Assembly: GCF_017948485.1 (NCBI RefSeq)
Contig: NZ_JAFFSX010000012.1
Coordinates: 124,001-188,000 of the forward strand
Length of the DNA: 64,000 bases
Direction: 5' to 3'
Source of the DNA: Streptomyces sp. GESEQ-35
Lineage (GTDB): Bacteria > Actinomycetota > Actinomycetes > Streptomycetales > Streptomycetaceae
In this document: positions 36,193 to 44,667 of the stretch, one piece after another
How the letters are laid out: every line of letters begins with the position of its first letter
Position numbering within the stretch: position 1 is the stretch's first letter
Translations under genes and position numbers: made by a program
Notes under the pieces: model-generated
What the model was told of the DNA's origin: nothing
Database searches by the model: none
What the model saw: the letters and a program-made list of their open reading frames with translations, nothing else

Positions 36193-37001
36193 CACGCCGT
36201 CTTGCGGGCGACGGCGAAGATGCGGCGGAACGGGAACGGGGTGCCGTACGGGCCGGCCGGATAGGCCTCGCGCAGGGCGGTCCGGTAGGCGTCGAGGAAT
36301 GCCTTCCGCTCCCCCGGGTCGTCGGCGAGCGCCGTGAGGACGGGGCGCAGTCCCGTTCCCTTCACCCAGTCGAGGACCGGGTCCTCGCCGGTGAGCAGGT
36401 GGATGTACGTCGTCTCCCAGACGTCGGCGGTGCAGCCGAGCGCGGTCAGGTGCTCCAGGTAGGTCTCGGGGGCGAGGACTGCGTCGTCGTGGCGGAGGGT
36501 GTCGGCGAGGCGGTCCCGCCAGCGGGCGGAGTGGGCGAGTTCGCGCATCAGCCGATGGCTGGGGGCGTCGAAGTTGCCGGGCACCTGGAAGGCGAAGGTG
36601 CCGCCGGGAGTGAGGCCGGCGATCCAGTCGGCGAAACGGTCCACGTGCCCCGGGACCCACTGAAGCGTGGCGTTGCTGACGATCAGGTCGTACGGCCGTA
36701 CGGGCTCCCAGGTGCGGACGTCGGCGGGGGCGAAGTCGAGGCGGCCGCCGCCCGGGGTGGGGCCCGCGTGAGCCTCGGCCCGGGACAGCATCTCGGGCGA
36801 GTTGTCGTAGCCGGTGATGTGCGCGGTGGGCCAGCGTTCGGCGAGCAGGGTGGTGACGTTGCCGGGGCCGCAGCCGAGGTCGGCGATGCGGGGCGGGGTA
36901 CCGGGCAGGTCCGGGACGCGGGCCAGGAGGTCGGTGAAGGGGCGGGCGCGGTGGTCGGCGTGGCGCAGGTACTGGGCGGGGTCCCAGGTGGGCGCGGACA
37001 T
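36192..37001 (-). CDS. tam: Trans-aconitate 2-methyltransferase (class I SAM methyltransferase)
   Basis: The 269-residue protein shows SAM motif I DLGCGPGNVTTLL near residue 42, motif II GYDNSPEML, and the Tam-typical WDPAQYLRHADHRARPF at the N-terminus and NATLQWVPGH after motif III. Tam methylates trans-aconitate, a toxic by-product of the TCA cycle. ATG 37001 has GGAGG at 7 nt. It is the first gene of a pair with the VOC gene and is divergent from a MarR regulator whose probable operators lie in the shared gap. Confidence 0.88.
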   Translation of the reverse strand: MSAPTWDPAQYLRHADHRARPFTDLLARVPDLPGTPPRIADLGCGPGNVTTLLAERWPTAHITGYDNSPEMLSRAEAHAGPTPGGGRLDFAPADVRTWEPVRPYDLIVSNATLQWVPGHVDRFADWIAGLTPGGTFAFQVPGNFDAPSHRLMRELAHSARWRDRLADTLRHDDAVLAPETYLEHLTALGCTADVWETTYIHLLTGEDPVLDWVKGTGLRPVLTALADDPGERKAFLDAYRTALREAYPAGPYGTPFPFRRIFAVARKTA

Positions 37002-37070
37002 AGGGAGGCCTCCGGGAGGGCGATGACCGTGGCTGACAAGTACCCAGCCTGTCGCCATTTTTAGCTCGAC

Positions 37071-37120
37071 GTCAAGAGACTTGATGTCAAGAGACTTCAT
37101 GTCGACACAACCACTACACT
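37071..37120. promoter_or_regulatory. Tandem 15-bp operator repeats in the tam/marR divergent promoter
   Basis: GTCAAGAGACTTGAT (37071-37085) is followed directly by GTCAAGAGACTTCAT (37086-37100), and the junction forms the palindrome CTTGA-TG-TCAAG (37080-37091). A -10 TACACT (37115-37120) lies 7 nt from the marR ATG. Most likely the MarR protein binds here and controls both directions. Confidence 0.65.
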
Positions 37121-37127
37121 GATCGTC

Positions 37128-37625
37128 ATGGAGGACGAGGTCGATCGGCTGGTCGCAGCATGGCGCCGGGAGCGCCCGGACCTCGACGTGGATCCGCTCG
37201 AGGTGCTCAGCCGGGTGAGCAGACTGGCCCGGCACCTGGACCGCGCACGCCGGCTGGCCTTCTCCGAACACAGCCTGGAGCCCTGGGAGTTCGACGTGCT
37301 GACCGCGCTGAGGCGGGCCGGGACGCCGTATCAGCTCTCACCGGGACAGTTGCTGACCCAGACCCTGGTCACCTCGGGCACGATGACGAACCGCATCGAC
37401 CGGCTGGCCAAGAAGGGCCTGGTGGAGCGGCTGCCCGATCCCAGCGACCGGCGCGGTGTGCTGGTCCGGCTGACCGACGAGGGGCGCGACCGTGCCGACC
37501 AGGCGCTTGCGGGGCTGCTCGATCAGGAGCGGGCGATTCTGGCGGAGTTGTCTCGCGCGCAGCGCGCTGAACTGGCCGCGTTGCTTCGGCAGTTGACTGC
37601 CCCGTTTGACAACATCCCTGGGTGA
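37128..37625 (+). CDS. MarR-family regulator
   Basis: The 165-residue winged-helix regulator has its DNA-recognition helix in the LLTQTLVTSGTMTNRIDRLAKKG stretch and the wing at VERLPDPSDRRGVLVRLT. The ATG has no Shine-Dalgarno; TACACT 7 nt upstream indicates a leaderless mRNA. It is divergent from the tam/VOC pair, and tandem 15-bp repeats lie between them. MarR proteins usually repress themselves and the neighbouring operon until a small phenolic or electrophilic ligand binds. Confidence 0.92.
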   Translation: MEDEVDRLVAAWRRERPDLDVDPLEVLSRVSRLARHLDRARRLAFSEHSLEPWEFDVLTALRRAGTPYQLSPGQLLTQTLVTSGTMTNRIDRLAKKGLVERLPDPSDRRGVLVRLTDEGRDRADQALAGLLDQERAILAELSRAQRAELAALLRQLTAPFDNIPG

Positions 37626-37640
37626 GCGCTCCGCGGGCTC

Positions 37641-37707
37641 GGTCGTCGTTCGGCTGCGGCGCCGTCGTGGCTGGTCGCGCAGTTCCCCGCGCCCCTTTCG
37701 GGGCGCT
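37641..37707 (+). repeat. Intergenic hairpin repeat, copy A
   Basis: This 67-bp element reads GGTCGTCGTTCGGCTGCGGC at one end and ends in a GCGCCCCTTTCGGGGCGC hairpin, with core GGTCGCGCAGTTCCCCGCG. It lies between two convergent genes and may terminate both. It is almost identical to copy B at 55 kb. Confidence 0.9.
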
Positions 37708-37723
37708 GCCCAACCGATCCTGA

Positions 37724-38494
37724 TCAGGCGCTGCTGCTTTCCTCCACGCCGATCCGGCCGGCAGGTGCAAGGTCCACCGGGCCGACCCCCGCCCGCCGCG
37801 CCAGCGCTACCGCGGCCAGGGTCGAGTGGACGCCCAGCTTGCCGAGGACGTTCTGCATGTGTGTGCGGACGGTGTGCGGGGACAGGAACAGGCGCTCGGC
37901 GACCGCCTTGCGCCCCAGGCCCGCGACCATGCAGCGCAGCACTTCCCGCTCGCGCGGGGTGAGGGACTCCACCAGCCGTTCGCTCTCGGTGCGGTGCTTG
38001 CGCGCGGCCGTCAACTCCCGCAGGACGCCCGTGAGCAGGGCGGGCGGGAGATGGGTCTCGTCGCGCAGAACACCCCGGATGACCGTGAGCAGCCGGGACA
38101 GCGAACAGTCCTTGGCGACCCAGCCGGACGCCCCGGCCTGAAGGGCGAGCGCGGCCCGCCGTGGATCGTCCTTCTCGGCGAGGACGACGATGCGTACGGT
38201 CGGCTGTCCCGTGCGGACACCGACGACGAGAGAGATCCCGTCGACGAGCCCGTCCTCATTGTTCTCCTGCACCGGCGCCGGACGGACGCCCGGCACATTG
38301 CCCCCCAGATCGGCGTCGACGAGCAGCACGTCGTACCGGCGCCCCTCGGCGGCCGCGCGCTCCAGGCTGCGCAGCGCGGCCGGACCGCTGCCGGCCGCGG
38401 ACACGTCGACGTCCGGCTCGGCGGCCAGTGCGGCGGCGAGCGACTCGGCGAAGATGCGATGGTCGTCGACGACTAGGACTCGGATACGAACCAC
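37724..38494 (-). CDS. NarL/LuxR-type response regulator with enlarged receiver
   Basis: The 256-residue regulator has a receiver domain with acidic pair VVDDH near residue 9, the likely phosphoacceptor Asp in LLVDADL, and Lys in GWVAKD, followed by a LuxR helix-turn-helix near residues 185-245 (LTPREREVLRCMVAGLGRK). About 25 extra residues (VRPAPVQENNEDGLVDGIS region) sit just after the phosphoacceptor loop, where normal receivers have a short turn. GTG start with GGGGG at 6 nt. No kinase is adjacent. Confidence 0.9.
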   Translation of the reverse strand: MVRIRVLVVDDHRIFAESLAAALAAEPDVDVSAAGSGPAALRSLERAAAEGRRYDVLLVDADLGGNVPGVRPAPVQENNEDGLVDGISLVVGVRTGQPTVRIVVLAEKDDPRRAALALQAGASGWVAKDCSLSRLLTVIRGVLRDETHLPPALLTGVLRELTAARKHRTESERLVESLTPREREVLRCMVAGLGRKAVAERLFLSPHTVRTHMQNVLGKLGVHSTLAAVALARRAGVGPVDLAPAGRIGVEESSSA

Positions 38495-38735
38495 TGAAAC
38501 CCCCACTGGTCCGGGACACGACGACCGGTGCGGGTACGACGCCCAGGGGTGGGCGCAATCGCACGGCCGCCGCCGTGCAGAGACTGCTACCCCCACTGCG
38601 GGCGTCGTACCCGACTTGTCTCGCCCCCTGATCAGCACCGGCCCCCACCGGTGCTGTTCATCAGAGTACGGCCGGGGGCGGGGAGCGGAAGGTAATTTGC
38701 AGAACTGACTGTCCAGCGCGTTTATGGTGAGCCGC

Positions 38736-39179
38736 ATGTTTCGCATTGAGACAGGAGTCGACAAGGAGTTGCGCGACTTGCTCCGTTCCCGTCTGCGCAC
38801 CACCAACACGGCGGCCTCACCGATCTTGCGAGCGCTGCGCGGAACGCCTGGTGAACGGGAACTTCCGCTCCACGTCTGGGCGTTGGATCACCACGACGCT
38901 CTGGCGGGCGGGCTCGTCGGGTACACGTGGACCACGTGGCTGCACGTGACCTATCTGTGGGTGGACGAGCGGCTTCGGGGTGCGGGACTGGGCTCCCGGC
39001 TGCTGGCGGAGGCGGAGCACATCGCGTCCGCCGAGCGGGGCTGCCGCAGTGTGCGCCTGGAGACCTGGGACTTCCAGGCGCCGGCGTTCTACACGAAGCA
39101 GGGGTATGAGGTGGTGTGCGTGATCCCCGACTATCCGCCGGGGATCACGGAGTACACGCTGACGAAGCGGCTCAGCTGA
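38736..39179 (+). CDS. GNAT N-acetyltransferase
   Basis: The 147-residue acetyltransferase has the motif-A loop LWVDERLRGAGLGSRLLAEA near residue 75 and the C-terminal FYTKQGYEVVCVI segment. The start MFRIETGVDK is preferred because TATGGT ends 7 nt upstream, giving a leaderless mRNA; an ATG at 38724 in frame adds four residues. It converges on galK with an 8-nt overlap. Substrate unknown. Confidence 0.85.
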   Translation: MFRIETGVDKELRDLLRSRLRTTNTAASPILRALRGTPGERELPLHVWALDHHDALAGGLVGYTWTTWLHVTYLWVDERLRGAGLGSRLLAEAEHIASAERGCRSVRLETWDFQAPAFYTKQGYEVVCVIPDYPPGITEYTLTKRLS

Positions 39180-40326
39180 TCCTGCGCGCCCCCGCCGAGG
39201 GCACCGCCTCGAACGTCCGCGGGGCCTTGAAGCCTGCCGTCGCGAAGGCTTCCTCGACGGCCTTCGTGATGGTGTCCACGTCGGCCGTCTCCGCCAGCAC
39301 GATCGCCGAACCGCCGAAGCCGCCGCCGGTCATCCGGGCGCCGAGCGCGCCCGTGGCGAGCGCTGTGTCGACGACCAGGTCCAGCTCGGGGCAGGAGATG
39401 CGGAAGTCGTCCCGCAGAGAAGCGTGGCCCTCGACCAGCACCGGGCCGATCGCGCGGGTCTCGCCGGCCTCCAGCAGGGCGACGACCTTCTCCACCCGCT
39501 CGTCCTCCGTGACGATGTGGCGGACCAGACGGACGGCCTCTTCGTCGTCACCGAGGCGGGCGAGTGCCGCGTCCAGACCGTCGTACGGCACGTCCCGCAG
39601 CGCGTCGACGCCCAGCAGGGCGGCACCCCGCTCGCAGCCCGCCCGTCGCTTGCCGTACTCGCCCTCGCTGTGCGAGTGCTTGACCCGGGTGTCCACCACC
39701 AGCAGGCGCATGCCCTCCACGGCCAGATCGAAGGGGATCTGCTTCTGGGACAGGTCACGGGTGTCGAGGAAGAGGGCGTGGCCCTGCTCGCAGCAGGCGG
39801 AGGCCGTCTGGTCCATGATGCCGACGGGAGCGCCGACGTACACGTTCTCCGCGCGCTGGCACAGACGGGCCAGCTGCCAGCGCTTGAGGCCCAGTTCGTA
39901 CAGGTCGTTGAGGGCCAGGGCGACCACGACTTCCAGCGCCGCCGACGACGACAGGCCCGCGCCCGCCGGGACCGTCGAGGCGAGGTGGATGTCGGCGCCG
40001 GTGACCGGGTGGCCGGCCTCGCGCAGGGCCCAGACGACGCCCGCCGGGTACGCGGTCCAGTTGCGGTCCGAACCGGGGGCCAGGTCGTCCGGTCTCAGTT
40101 CTACGACGCCGCCCTCGACGTCCGCCGAGTGCAGGCGCAGCACACCGTCCTCGCGCCGCGCGACGGCCGCGACGGCGGTGTGCGGCAGCGCGAAGGGCAT
40201 CACGAAGCCGTCGTTGTAATCAGTGTGCTCACCGATGAGGTTGACGCGGCCCGGCGCTGCCCAGACACCTTCGGGGCCGGTTCCGTACAGCTCCTCGAAA
40301 CCGTCCCGCACCTGCTCTGCCCCCAC
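39172..40326 (-). CDS. galK: Galactokinase
   Basis: GalK phosphorylates alpha-galactose with ATP, the first step of the Leloir pathway. The 384-residue GHMP kinase has the galactokinase signature GRVNLIGEHTDYNDGFV near residue 27, the ATP loop GLSSSAALE near residue 125, and the C-terminal MTGGGFGGSAI. The GTG start overlaps the galE stop (TAGTG) and has GGGAG at 5 nt, showing the third place in the galT-galE-galK operon. Confidence 0.97.
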   Translation of the reverse strand: MGAEQVRDGFEELYGTGPEGVWAAPGRVNLIGEHTDYNDGFVMPFALPHTAVAAVARREDGVLRLHSADVEGGVVELRPDDLAPGSDRNWTAYPAGVVWALREAGHPVTGADIHLASTVPAGAGLSSSAALEVVVALALNDLYELGLKRWQLARLCQRAENVYVGAPVGIMDQTASACCEQGHALFLDTRDLSQKQIPFDLAVEGMRLLVVDTRVKHSHSEGEYGKRRAGCERGAALLGVDALRDVPYDGLDAALARLGDDEEAVRLVRHIVTEDERVEKVVALLEAGETRAIGPVLVEGHASLRDDFRISCPELDLVVDTALATGALGARMTGGGFGGSAIVLAETADVDTITKAVEEAFATAGFKAPRTFEAVPSAGARRIS

Positions 40327-41303
40327 TACTGCTCCCTTGCCGTGTTTGCGATGTGCTGCGCGAATTCCCACGCGTCCGCGACGATCCCCGCGAGGTCCGC
40401 GCGGGACGGGTTCCAGCCGAGCCGCTCGCGGGCGGTGTCGGCGGACGCGACCAGGACCGCCGGGTCGCCGCCGCGGCGCGGGGCCATGACCTCGGGGATC
40501 GGGTGGCCGGTGACCTGGCGGACGGTCTCGATGACCTCGCGGACGGAGAAGCCGTTGCCGTTGCCGAGGTTGCAGATCAGGTGCTCGCCGGGCTGGGCGG
40601 CCTGAACGGCCAGCAGGTGGGCCTCGGCCAGGTCGGCGACGTGGATGTAGTCGCGCACGCAGGTGCCGTCCGGCGTCGGGTAGTCGTCGCCGAAGACGGA
40701 GATCGCCTCACGCCTGCCCTGGGCGACCTGGAGGACCAGCGGGATCAGGTGCGACTCGGGGTCGTGGCGCTCGCCGTACGCGCCGTAGGCACCCGCCACG
40801 TTGAAGTAGCGCAGCGAGACCGCGCCCAGGCCGTGCGCCGCCGCCTCGCCGGTGATCATGTGGTCGACGGCGAGCTTCGTGGCGCCGTACGGCGACGTGG
40901 GCGCCGTCGGGTCGGTCTCGGTGATCGGCGAGCTGACCGGCTCGCCGTACGTGGCCGCCGTGGAGGAGAAGACCAGCTTGCGGACGCCTGCTTCGCGCAT
41001 CGCGCCGAGCAACGCCATGGTGCCGCCGACGTTGTTGTCCCAGTACTTCTCGGGCTTCGCGACCGACTCGCCGACCTGCGAGAACGCGGCGAAGTGCAGA
41101 ACGGCGTCGAAGGAGGAGTCCAGCCACTTGGCGGCGTCGCGGATGTCACCCTCGACGAAGGAGGCGCCCGCGGGCACGCCCTCGCGGAAGCCGGTGGAGA
41201 GGTTGTCGAGGACGACGACCTCGTGGCCCGCCTCCAGCAGATGCTGGGCGACCACGCTGCCGACGTATCCCGCGCCACCGGTCACCAGGTACTTACCGCT
41301 CAT
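40326..41303 (-). CDS. galE: UDP-glucose 4-epimerase
   Basis: GalE interconverts UDP-galactose and UDP-glucose with bound NAD. The 325-residue SDR protein has the N-terminal NAD loop VTGGAGYVGS and the catalytic Ser...YxxxK in SPYGATKLA near residue 150. It overlaps galT by 4 nt upstream and galK by 1 nt downstream, the middle of the operon. Confidence 0.97.
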   Translation of the reverse strand: MSGKYLVTGGAGYVGSVVAQHLLEAGHEVVVLDNLSTGFREGVPAGASFVEGDIRDAAKWLDSSFDAVLHFAAFSQVGESVAKPEKYWDNNVGGTMALLGAMREAGVRKLVFSSTAATYGEPVSSPITETDPTAPTSPYGATKLAVDHMITGEAAAHGLGAVSLRYFNVAGAYGAYGERHDPESHLIPLVLQVAQGRREAISVFGDDYPTPDGTCVRDYIHVADLAEAHLLAVQAAQPGEHLICNLGNGNGFSVREVIETVRQVTGHPIPEVMAPRRGGDPAVLVASADTARERLGWNPSRADLAGIVADAWEFAQHIANTAREQ

Positions 41304-42361
41304 GAACTCGCTACCTCTCGCAGTCGCTCGGCCGCGCGCTCGGGCGGCACGTCGTTGATGAACACGTTCATGCCGGACTCGGAACCCGCGAGGAACTTCA
41401 GCTTGCCTGACGTACGGCGGATGGTGAAAAGCTCGAGGTGCAGGGCGAAATCGTCCCTGCTCACACCGTCGAACTCGTCCAGCGCGCCGAACGGGGCCTG
41501 ATGCCAGGCCGCGATGTACGGCGTGGGCGGTTCCCCTTCGCCGAAGATCCGGTCGAAGCGCCTCAAGACTTCCAGATAGACCTGGGGAAATTCTGTGCGC
41601 GCCGCCTCGTCGAGACCGAGCAGATCGGGCACGCGGCGCTTGGGGTACAGGTGGACCTCGTACGGCCAGTGCGCGGCATACGGCACGAAGGCGACCCAGT
41701 GTTCACCCTCCAGGACGACCCGCTCGCCGGCGAGTTCACGCTCCAGGACGGCGTCGAAGAGATTCTCACCTCCCGTCGCTTCCTTATGAGTTGCGAGTGA
41801 ACGCAGCATCAGCGCGGTGCGCGGCGTGGTGAACGGGTACGCGTAGATCTGGCCGTGCGGATGGCCCAGGGTCACGCCGATCTCGGCGCCCCGGTTCTCG
41901 AAGCAGAACACCTGGTCGACGGAGGGCAGATGGGACAGTTCCGAGGTCCGGTCGGTCCAGGCGTCGAGCACCAGGCCCGCCTGTTCCTCGGTCAGGTCGG
42001 CGAAGGACGCGTTGTGGTCGGAGGTGAAGCAGACCACCTCGCAGCGGCCGGAGTCGCCGGCGAGGGAGGGGAAGCGGTTCTCGAAGACCACGACGTCGTA
42101 CGAGGAGTCGGGGATCTCGCTCAGCCGGTCGCCCTGGGACGGGCACAGGGGGCACTCGTTCGCCGGCGGATGGTAGGTGCGGCCCTGGCGGTGCGAGGCC
42201 ACGGCGATGGAGTCGCCGAGCAGGGGGTCACGCCGGATCTCGGACGTGGTGACGGTCCGTTCCAGCGGGCGGTGGTCCACGGCGTCACGGACCTTGTCGT
42301 CGCGCAGGTCGTAGTAGATCAGCTCGCGACCGTCGGCCAGCCGGGTCGAGGTCTTCTTCAC
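41300..42361 (-). CDS. galT: Galactose-1-phosphate uridylyltransferase
   Basis: GalT swaps UMP between UDP-glucose and galactose-1-phosphate. The 353-residue protein has the active-site GHPHGQIYAYP (the nucleophile His between the Pro and Gly) near residue 170 and a CPLCPS metal-binding pair near residue 62. GTG 42361 is chosen over an ATG 24 nt upstream because AGGGGAG lies 6 nt before it. It is first in galT-galE-galK; the promoter and an AT-rich control region lie in the 170 bp upstream. Confidence 0.96.
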   Translation of the reverse strand: MKKTSTRLADGRELIYYDLRDDKVRDAVDHRPLERTVTTSEIRRDPLLGDSIAVASHRQGRTYHPPANECPLCPSQGDRLSEIPDSSYDVVVFENRFPSLAGDSGRCEVVCFTSDHNASFADLTEEQAGLVLDAWTDRTSELSHLPSVDQVFCFENRGAEIGVTLGHPHGQIYAYPFTTPRTALMLRSLATHKEATGGENLFDAVLERELAGERVVLEGEHWVAFVPYAAHWPYEVHLYPKRRVPDLLGLDEAARTEFPQVYLEVLRRFDRIFGEGEPPTPYIAAWHQAPFGALDEFDGVSRDDFALHLELFTIRRTSGKLKFLAGSESGMNVFINDVPPERAAERLREVASS

Positions 42362-42409
42362 TGCGGACTCCCCTGTCAGGGCCACTCAACCAACCAACAT
42401 AACTCAACA

Positions 42410-42439
42410 TATCGAAACACAACTCACCAGGAGCGTCAA
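42410..42439 (-). promoter_or_regulatory. Candidate galP1-type promoter of the gal operon
   Basis: On the minus strand TTGACG (42434-42439) and TCGATA (42410-42415) are 18 nt apart, about 40 nt before the galT start. The region from 42385 to 42465 is strikingly AT-rich with repeated CAACAT/AACTCA words, a typical regulated Streptomyces promoter. Confidence 0.5.
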
Positions 42440-42470
42440 CATCACAATCAAACAAAGAGCACCATCCGAA

Positions 42471-42489
42471 GTGTTCAATTACTGAACAC
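42471..42489. promoter_or_regulatory. Palindromic operator between gal operon and symporter
   Basis: GTGTTCA-ATTAC-TGAACAC is a perfect 7-5-7 inverted repeat in the middle of the divergent region, 51 nt before the symporter start region. It probably binds a regulator that controls galactose uptake and use together. That regulator is not encoded nearby. Confidence 0.65.
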
Positions 42490-42539
42490 AGAGGCGTAGG
42501 TTCCGCTCTGGATCAGTTCGCGCAACGAAGCGAGTGCTT

Positions 42540-44219
42540 ATGCAAACCCCCACATATCTGGCCGCCGAGCTACGACTCCCCACCAACTGGCTCGACTACA
42601 CGATCCTCGGCATCTACTTCGTCGTCGTTCTCGGCATCGGCTTCGCCGCCCGCCGCTCGGTGAAAACCAGCCTCGACTTCTTCCTCTCGGGCCGCTCGCT
42701 GCCTGCCTGGATCACCGGGCTCGCGTTCATCTCGGCGAACCTGGCCGCCACCGAGATCCTCGGCATGGCCGCCAACAGCGCTCAGTACGGCGCATACACC
42801 GTGCACTGGTACTGGATCGGCGCCATCCCCGCCATGGTCTTCCTCGGCCTGGTGATGATGCCCTTCTACTACGGAAGCAAAGTTCGCTCGGTTCCCGAGA
42901 TGCTGCTGCTGCGCTTCGACAAGTGGGCGCACCTGCTCAGTTCGATCCTGTTCGCCTTCGCCGCCATCCTGATCGCCGGTGTGAACCTCTACGCCCTCGC
43001 GATCGTCGTGGAGGCACTGCTGGGCTGGCCGCAGTGGGTGGCGATCGTGGTCGCGGGCGCCTTCGTGCTGGCGTACATCACCCTCGGCGGCCTGTCGTCC
43101 GCGATCTACAACGAGGTACTCCAGTTCTTCGTGATCCTCGCGGCCCTCATCCCGCTCGTCGTGCTGAGCCTGAAGAAGGTCGGCGGCTGGGACGGTCTGA
43201 CCGACTCCCTGACCAAGACCCACGGCGCCGACTTCACCACCGCATGGGGCGGCACCGGCATCGGCAGCGACAACCCGCTGGGCGCGAACTGGCTGACCAT
43301 CGTCCTCGGCCTCGGCTTCGTGCTGTCCTTCGGCTACTGGACGACGAACTTCGCGGAGGTCCAGCGAGCGCTGTCGGCGAAGAACCTCTCGGCGGCCCAG
43401 CGCACCCCCCTCATCGCGGCCTTCCCCAAGATCTTCATCGTGTTCCTGGTGATGATCCCGGGTCTGGCGGCCGCCGCCCTGATCCCGGGCTTCGGCGCCG
43501 AGGGCTCGGACTACCAGTACAACGACGCGATCCCGTACCTGATGGAGGAGCTGCTGCCCAACGGTGTCCTCGGCATCGCGGTGACGGGCCTCCTCGCGGC
43601 CTTCATGGCGGGCATGGCGGCCAACGTGTCCTCCTTCAACACGGTGTTCACCACCGACATCTGGGCCCGCTATGTGGTCAAGGACCGCGAGGACGGGTAC
43701 TACGTGACGTTCGGCCGCCTGATCACGGTGATCGGCGTGTGCGCCTCCATCGGCACCGCGTTCCTGGCGTCGTCCTTCTCGAACATCATGAGCTATCTCC
43801 AGACGCTGTTCTCCTTCTTCAACGTGCCGATGTTCGTCGTCTTCATCGTCGGCATGTTCTGGAAGCGCGCGTCCGCGAAGTCCGGCTTCTGGGGTCTGCT
43901 CGCCGGCACCGTGACCGCGATGGTGAACTACTTCTGGATCTACAAGCAGGGCATCATCGACATCCCCTCCGACCAGGGAGCCAACTTCGTCTCCGCGATC
44001 GCCGGGTTCGTGGCCGGTGCGGTCGTCATGGTCGCCGTCTCCCTCTTCACGGCCCCGAAGTCGGCCGAAGCACTGGCGGGCCTCGTCTACGGCACCCGCT
44101 CCCCCGGCATGGAGGAGCCGCCCGCCGCCGGCGACGACGCCTGGTACCGCAGGCCGGCCCTGCTGGGCTGGGGCGCGGTGATTCTGGCGGCGGCCTGCTA
44201 CATCCCGTTCTCGTTCTGA
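42540..44219 (+). CDS. Sodium-solute symporter, sugar (galactose) type
   Basis: The 559-residue SSS transporter has about 14 membrane helices and the SGLT-like features FFLSGRSLPAWITG in the first loop and FISANLAATEILGMA in the broken helix, with the sodium-site NVSSFNTVFTTDIW later. The position opposite galT-galE-galK and the shared palindrome argue for galactose as cargo. The ATG at 42540 is preferred, with a GTG 6 nt upstream as an alternative; no strong ribosome site. A small membrane protein gene follows after 30 nt. Confidence 0.9.
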   Translation: MQTPTYLAAELRLPTNWLDYTILGIYFVVVLGIGFAARRSVKTSLDFFLSGRSLPAWITGLAFISANLAATEILGMAANSAQYGAYTVHWYWIGAIPAMVFLGLVMMPFYYGSKVRSVPEMLLLRFDKWAHLLSSILFAFAAILIAGVNLYALAIVVEALLGWPQWVAIVVAGAFVLAYITLGGLSSAIYNEVLQFFVILAALIPLVVLSLKKVGGWDGLTDSLTKTHGADFTTAWGGTGIGSDNPLGANWLTIVLGLGFVLSFGYWTTNFAEVQRALSAKNLSAAQRTPLIAAFPKIFIVFLVMIPGLAAAALIPGFGAEGSDYQYNDAIPYLMEELLPNGVLGIAVTGLLAAFMAGMAANVSSFNTVFTTDIWARYVVKDREDGYYVTFGRLITVIGVCASIGTAFLASSFSNIMSYLQTLFSFFNVPMFVVFIVGMFWKRASAKSGFWGLLAGTVTAMVNYFWIYKQGIIDIPSDQGANFVSAIAGFVAGAVVMVAVSLFTAPKSAEALAGLVYGTRSPGMEEPPAAGDDAWYRRPALLGWGAVILAAACYIPFSF

Positions 44220-44249
44220 TCGCCTTCAGAAAGGGGAGATTGAGGAACC

Positions 44250-44567
44250 ATGTCTGAGAACCACGGCTTTTCCGAGCAGGACCTCCAGCGGCAAGTCACC
44301 GAGCTGGAGGGCAAGTCCACGACGGCCGCACGCCTCTTCGACATCCGCCGGATCATCGGCGGCCTGTTCGTCCTCTACGGCGTGATCGTCACGATCGCCG
44401 GGATCACGGCCTCCGACGCCGACATCGACAAGGCCGAGGGCGTCAACATCAACCTGTGGACCGGGTTGGGGATGCTCGCGCTGGGGCTGTTCTTCCTGGC
44501 GTGGCTGTGGCTGCGGCCCACGGCTGCGCCGGTGCCGGACGTCCTGCCGGACGAGTCCGCCGAGTGA
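44250..44567 (+). CDS. Small membrane protein following the sugar symporter
   Basis: The 105-residue protein has a charged N-terminal helix (SEQDLQRQVTELEGKS) and two membrane helices (GGLFVLYGVIVTIAGI and GLGMLALGLFFLAWLWL), ending in an acidic tail. The ATG has GGGGAG about 12 nt upstream and the gene is 30 nt after the symporter gene. By analogy to DUF485 partners of other symporters it may be an accessory subunit, but no family was recognised. Confidence 0.75.
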   Translation: MSENHGFSEQDLQRQVTELEGKSTTAARLFDIRRIIGGLFVLYGVIVTIAGITASDADIDKAEGVNINLWTGLGMLALGLFFLAWLWLRPTAAPVPDVLPDESAE

Positions 44568-44581
44568 CGCTCGCCGGTGAG

Positions 44582-44615
44582 ACGGGGCTGGAGTTCCTCG
44601 GGGCTCCAGCCCCGT
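44582..44615 (+). terminator. Terminator of the symporter operon
   Basis: ACGGGGCTGGAG and CTCCAGCCCCGT form a perfect 12-bp stem with a 10-nt loop, 15 nt after the small membrane-protein stop. Confidence 0.85.
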
Positions 44616-44617
44616 TC

Positions 44618-44633
44618 TGAGTACCGGTACTCA
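44618..44633. promoter_or_regulatory. Perfect 16-bp palindrome upstream of the lipoprotein gene
   Basis: TGAGTACCGGTACTCA is fully self-complementary, 34 nt before the lipoprotein ATG and only 2 nt after the preceding terminator. It is a strong operator candidate for the lipoprotein gene. Confidence 0.6.
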
Positions 44634-44667
44634 TGCCCACCCCGCCGCTCGCGCCCACACTTCGAGC

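Noticed and set aside
38495..38723. Hairpin near 38633-38656 as a terminator
   Set aside because: CAGCACCGG/CCGGTGCTG pairs well, but it lies between two divergent starts, so there is no transcript for it to end. It may be an operator, without other support.
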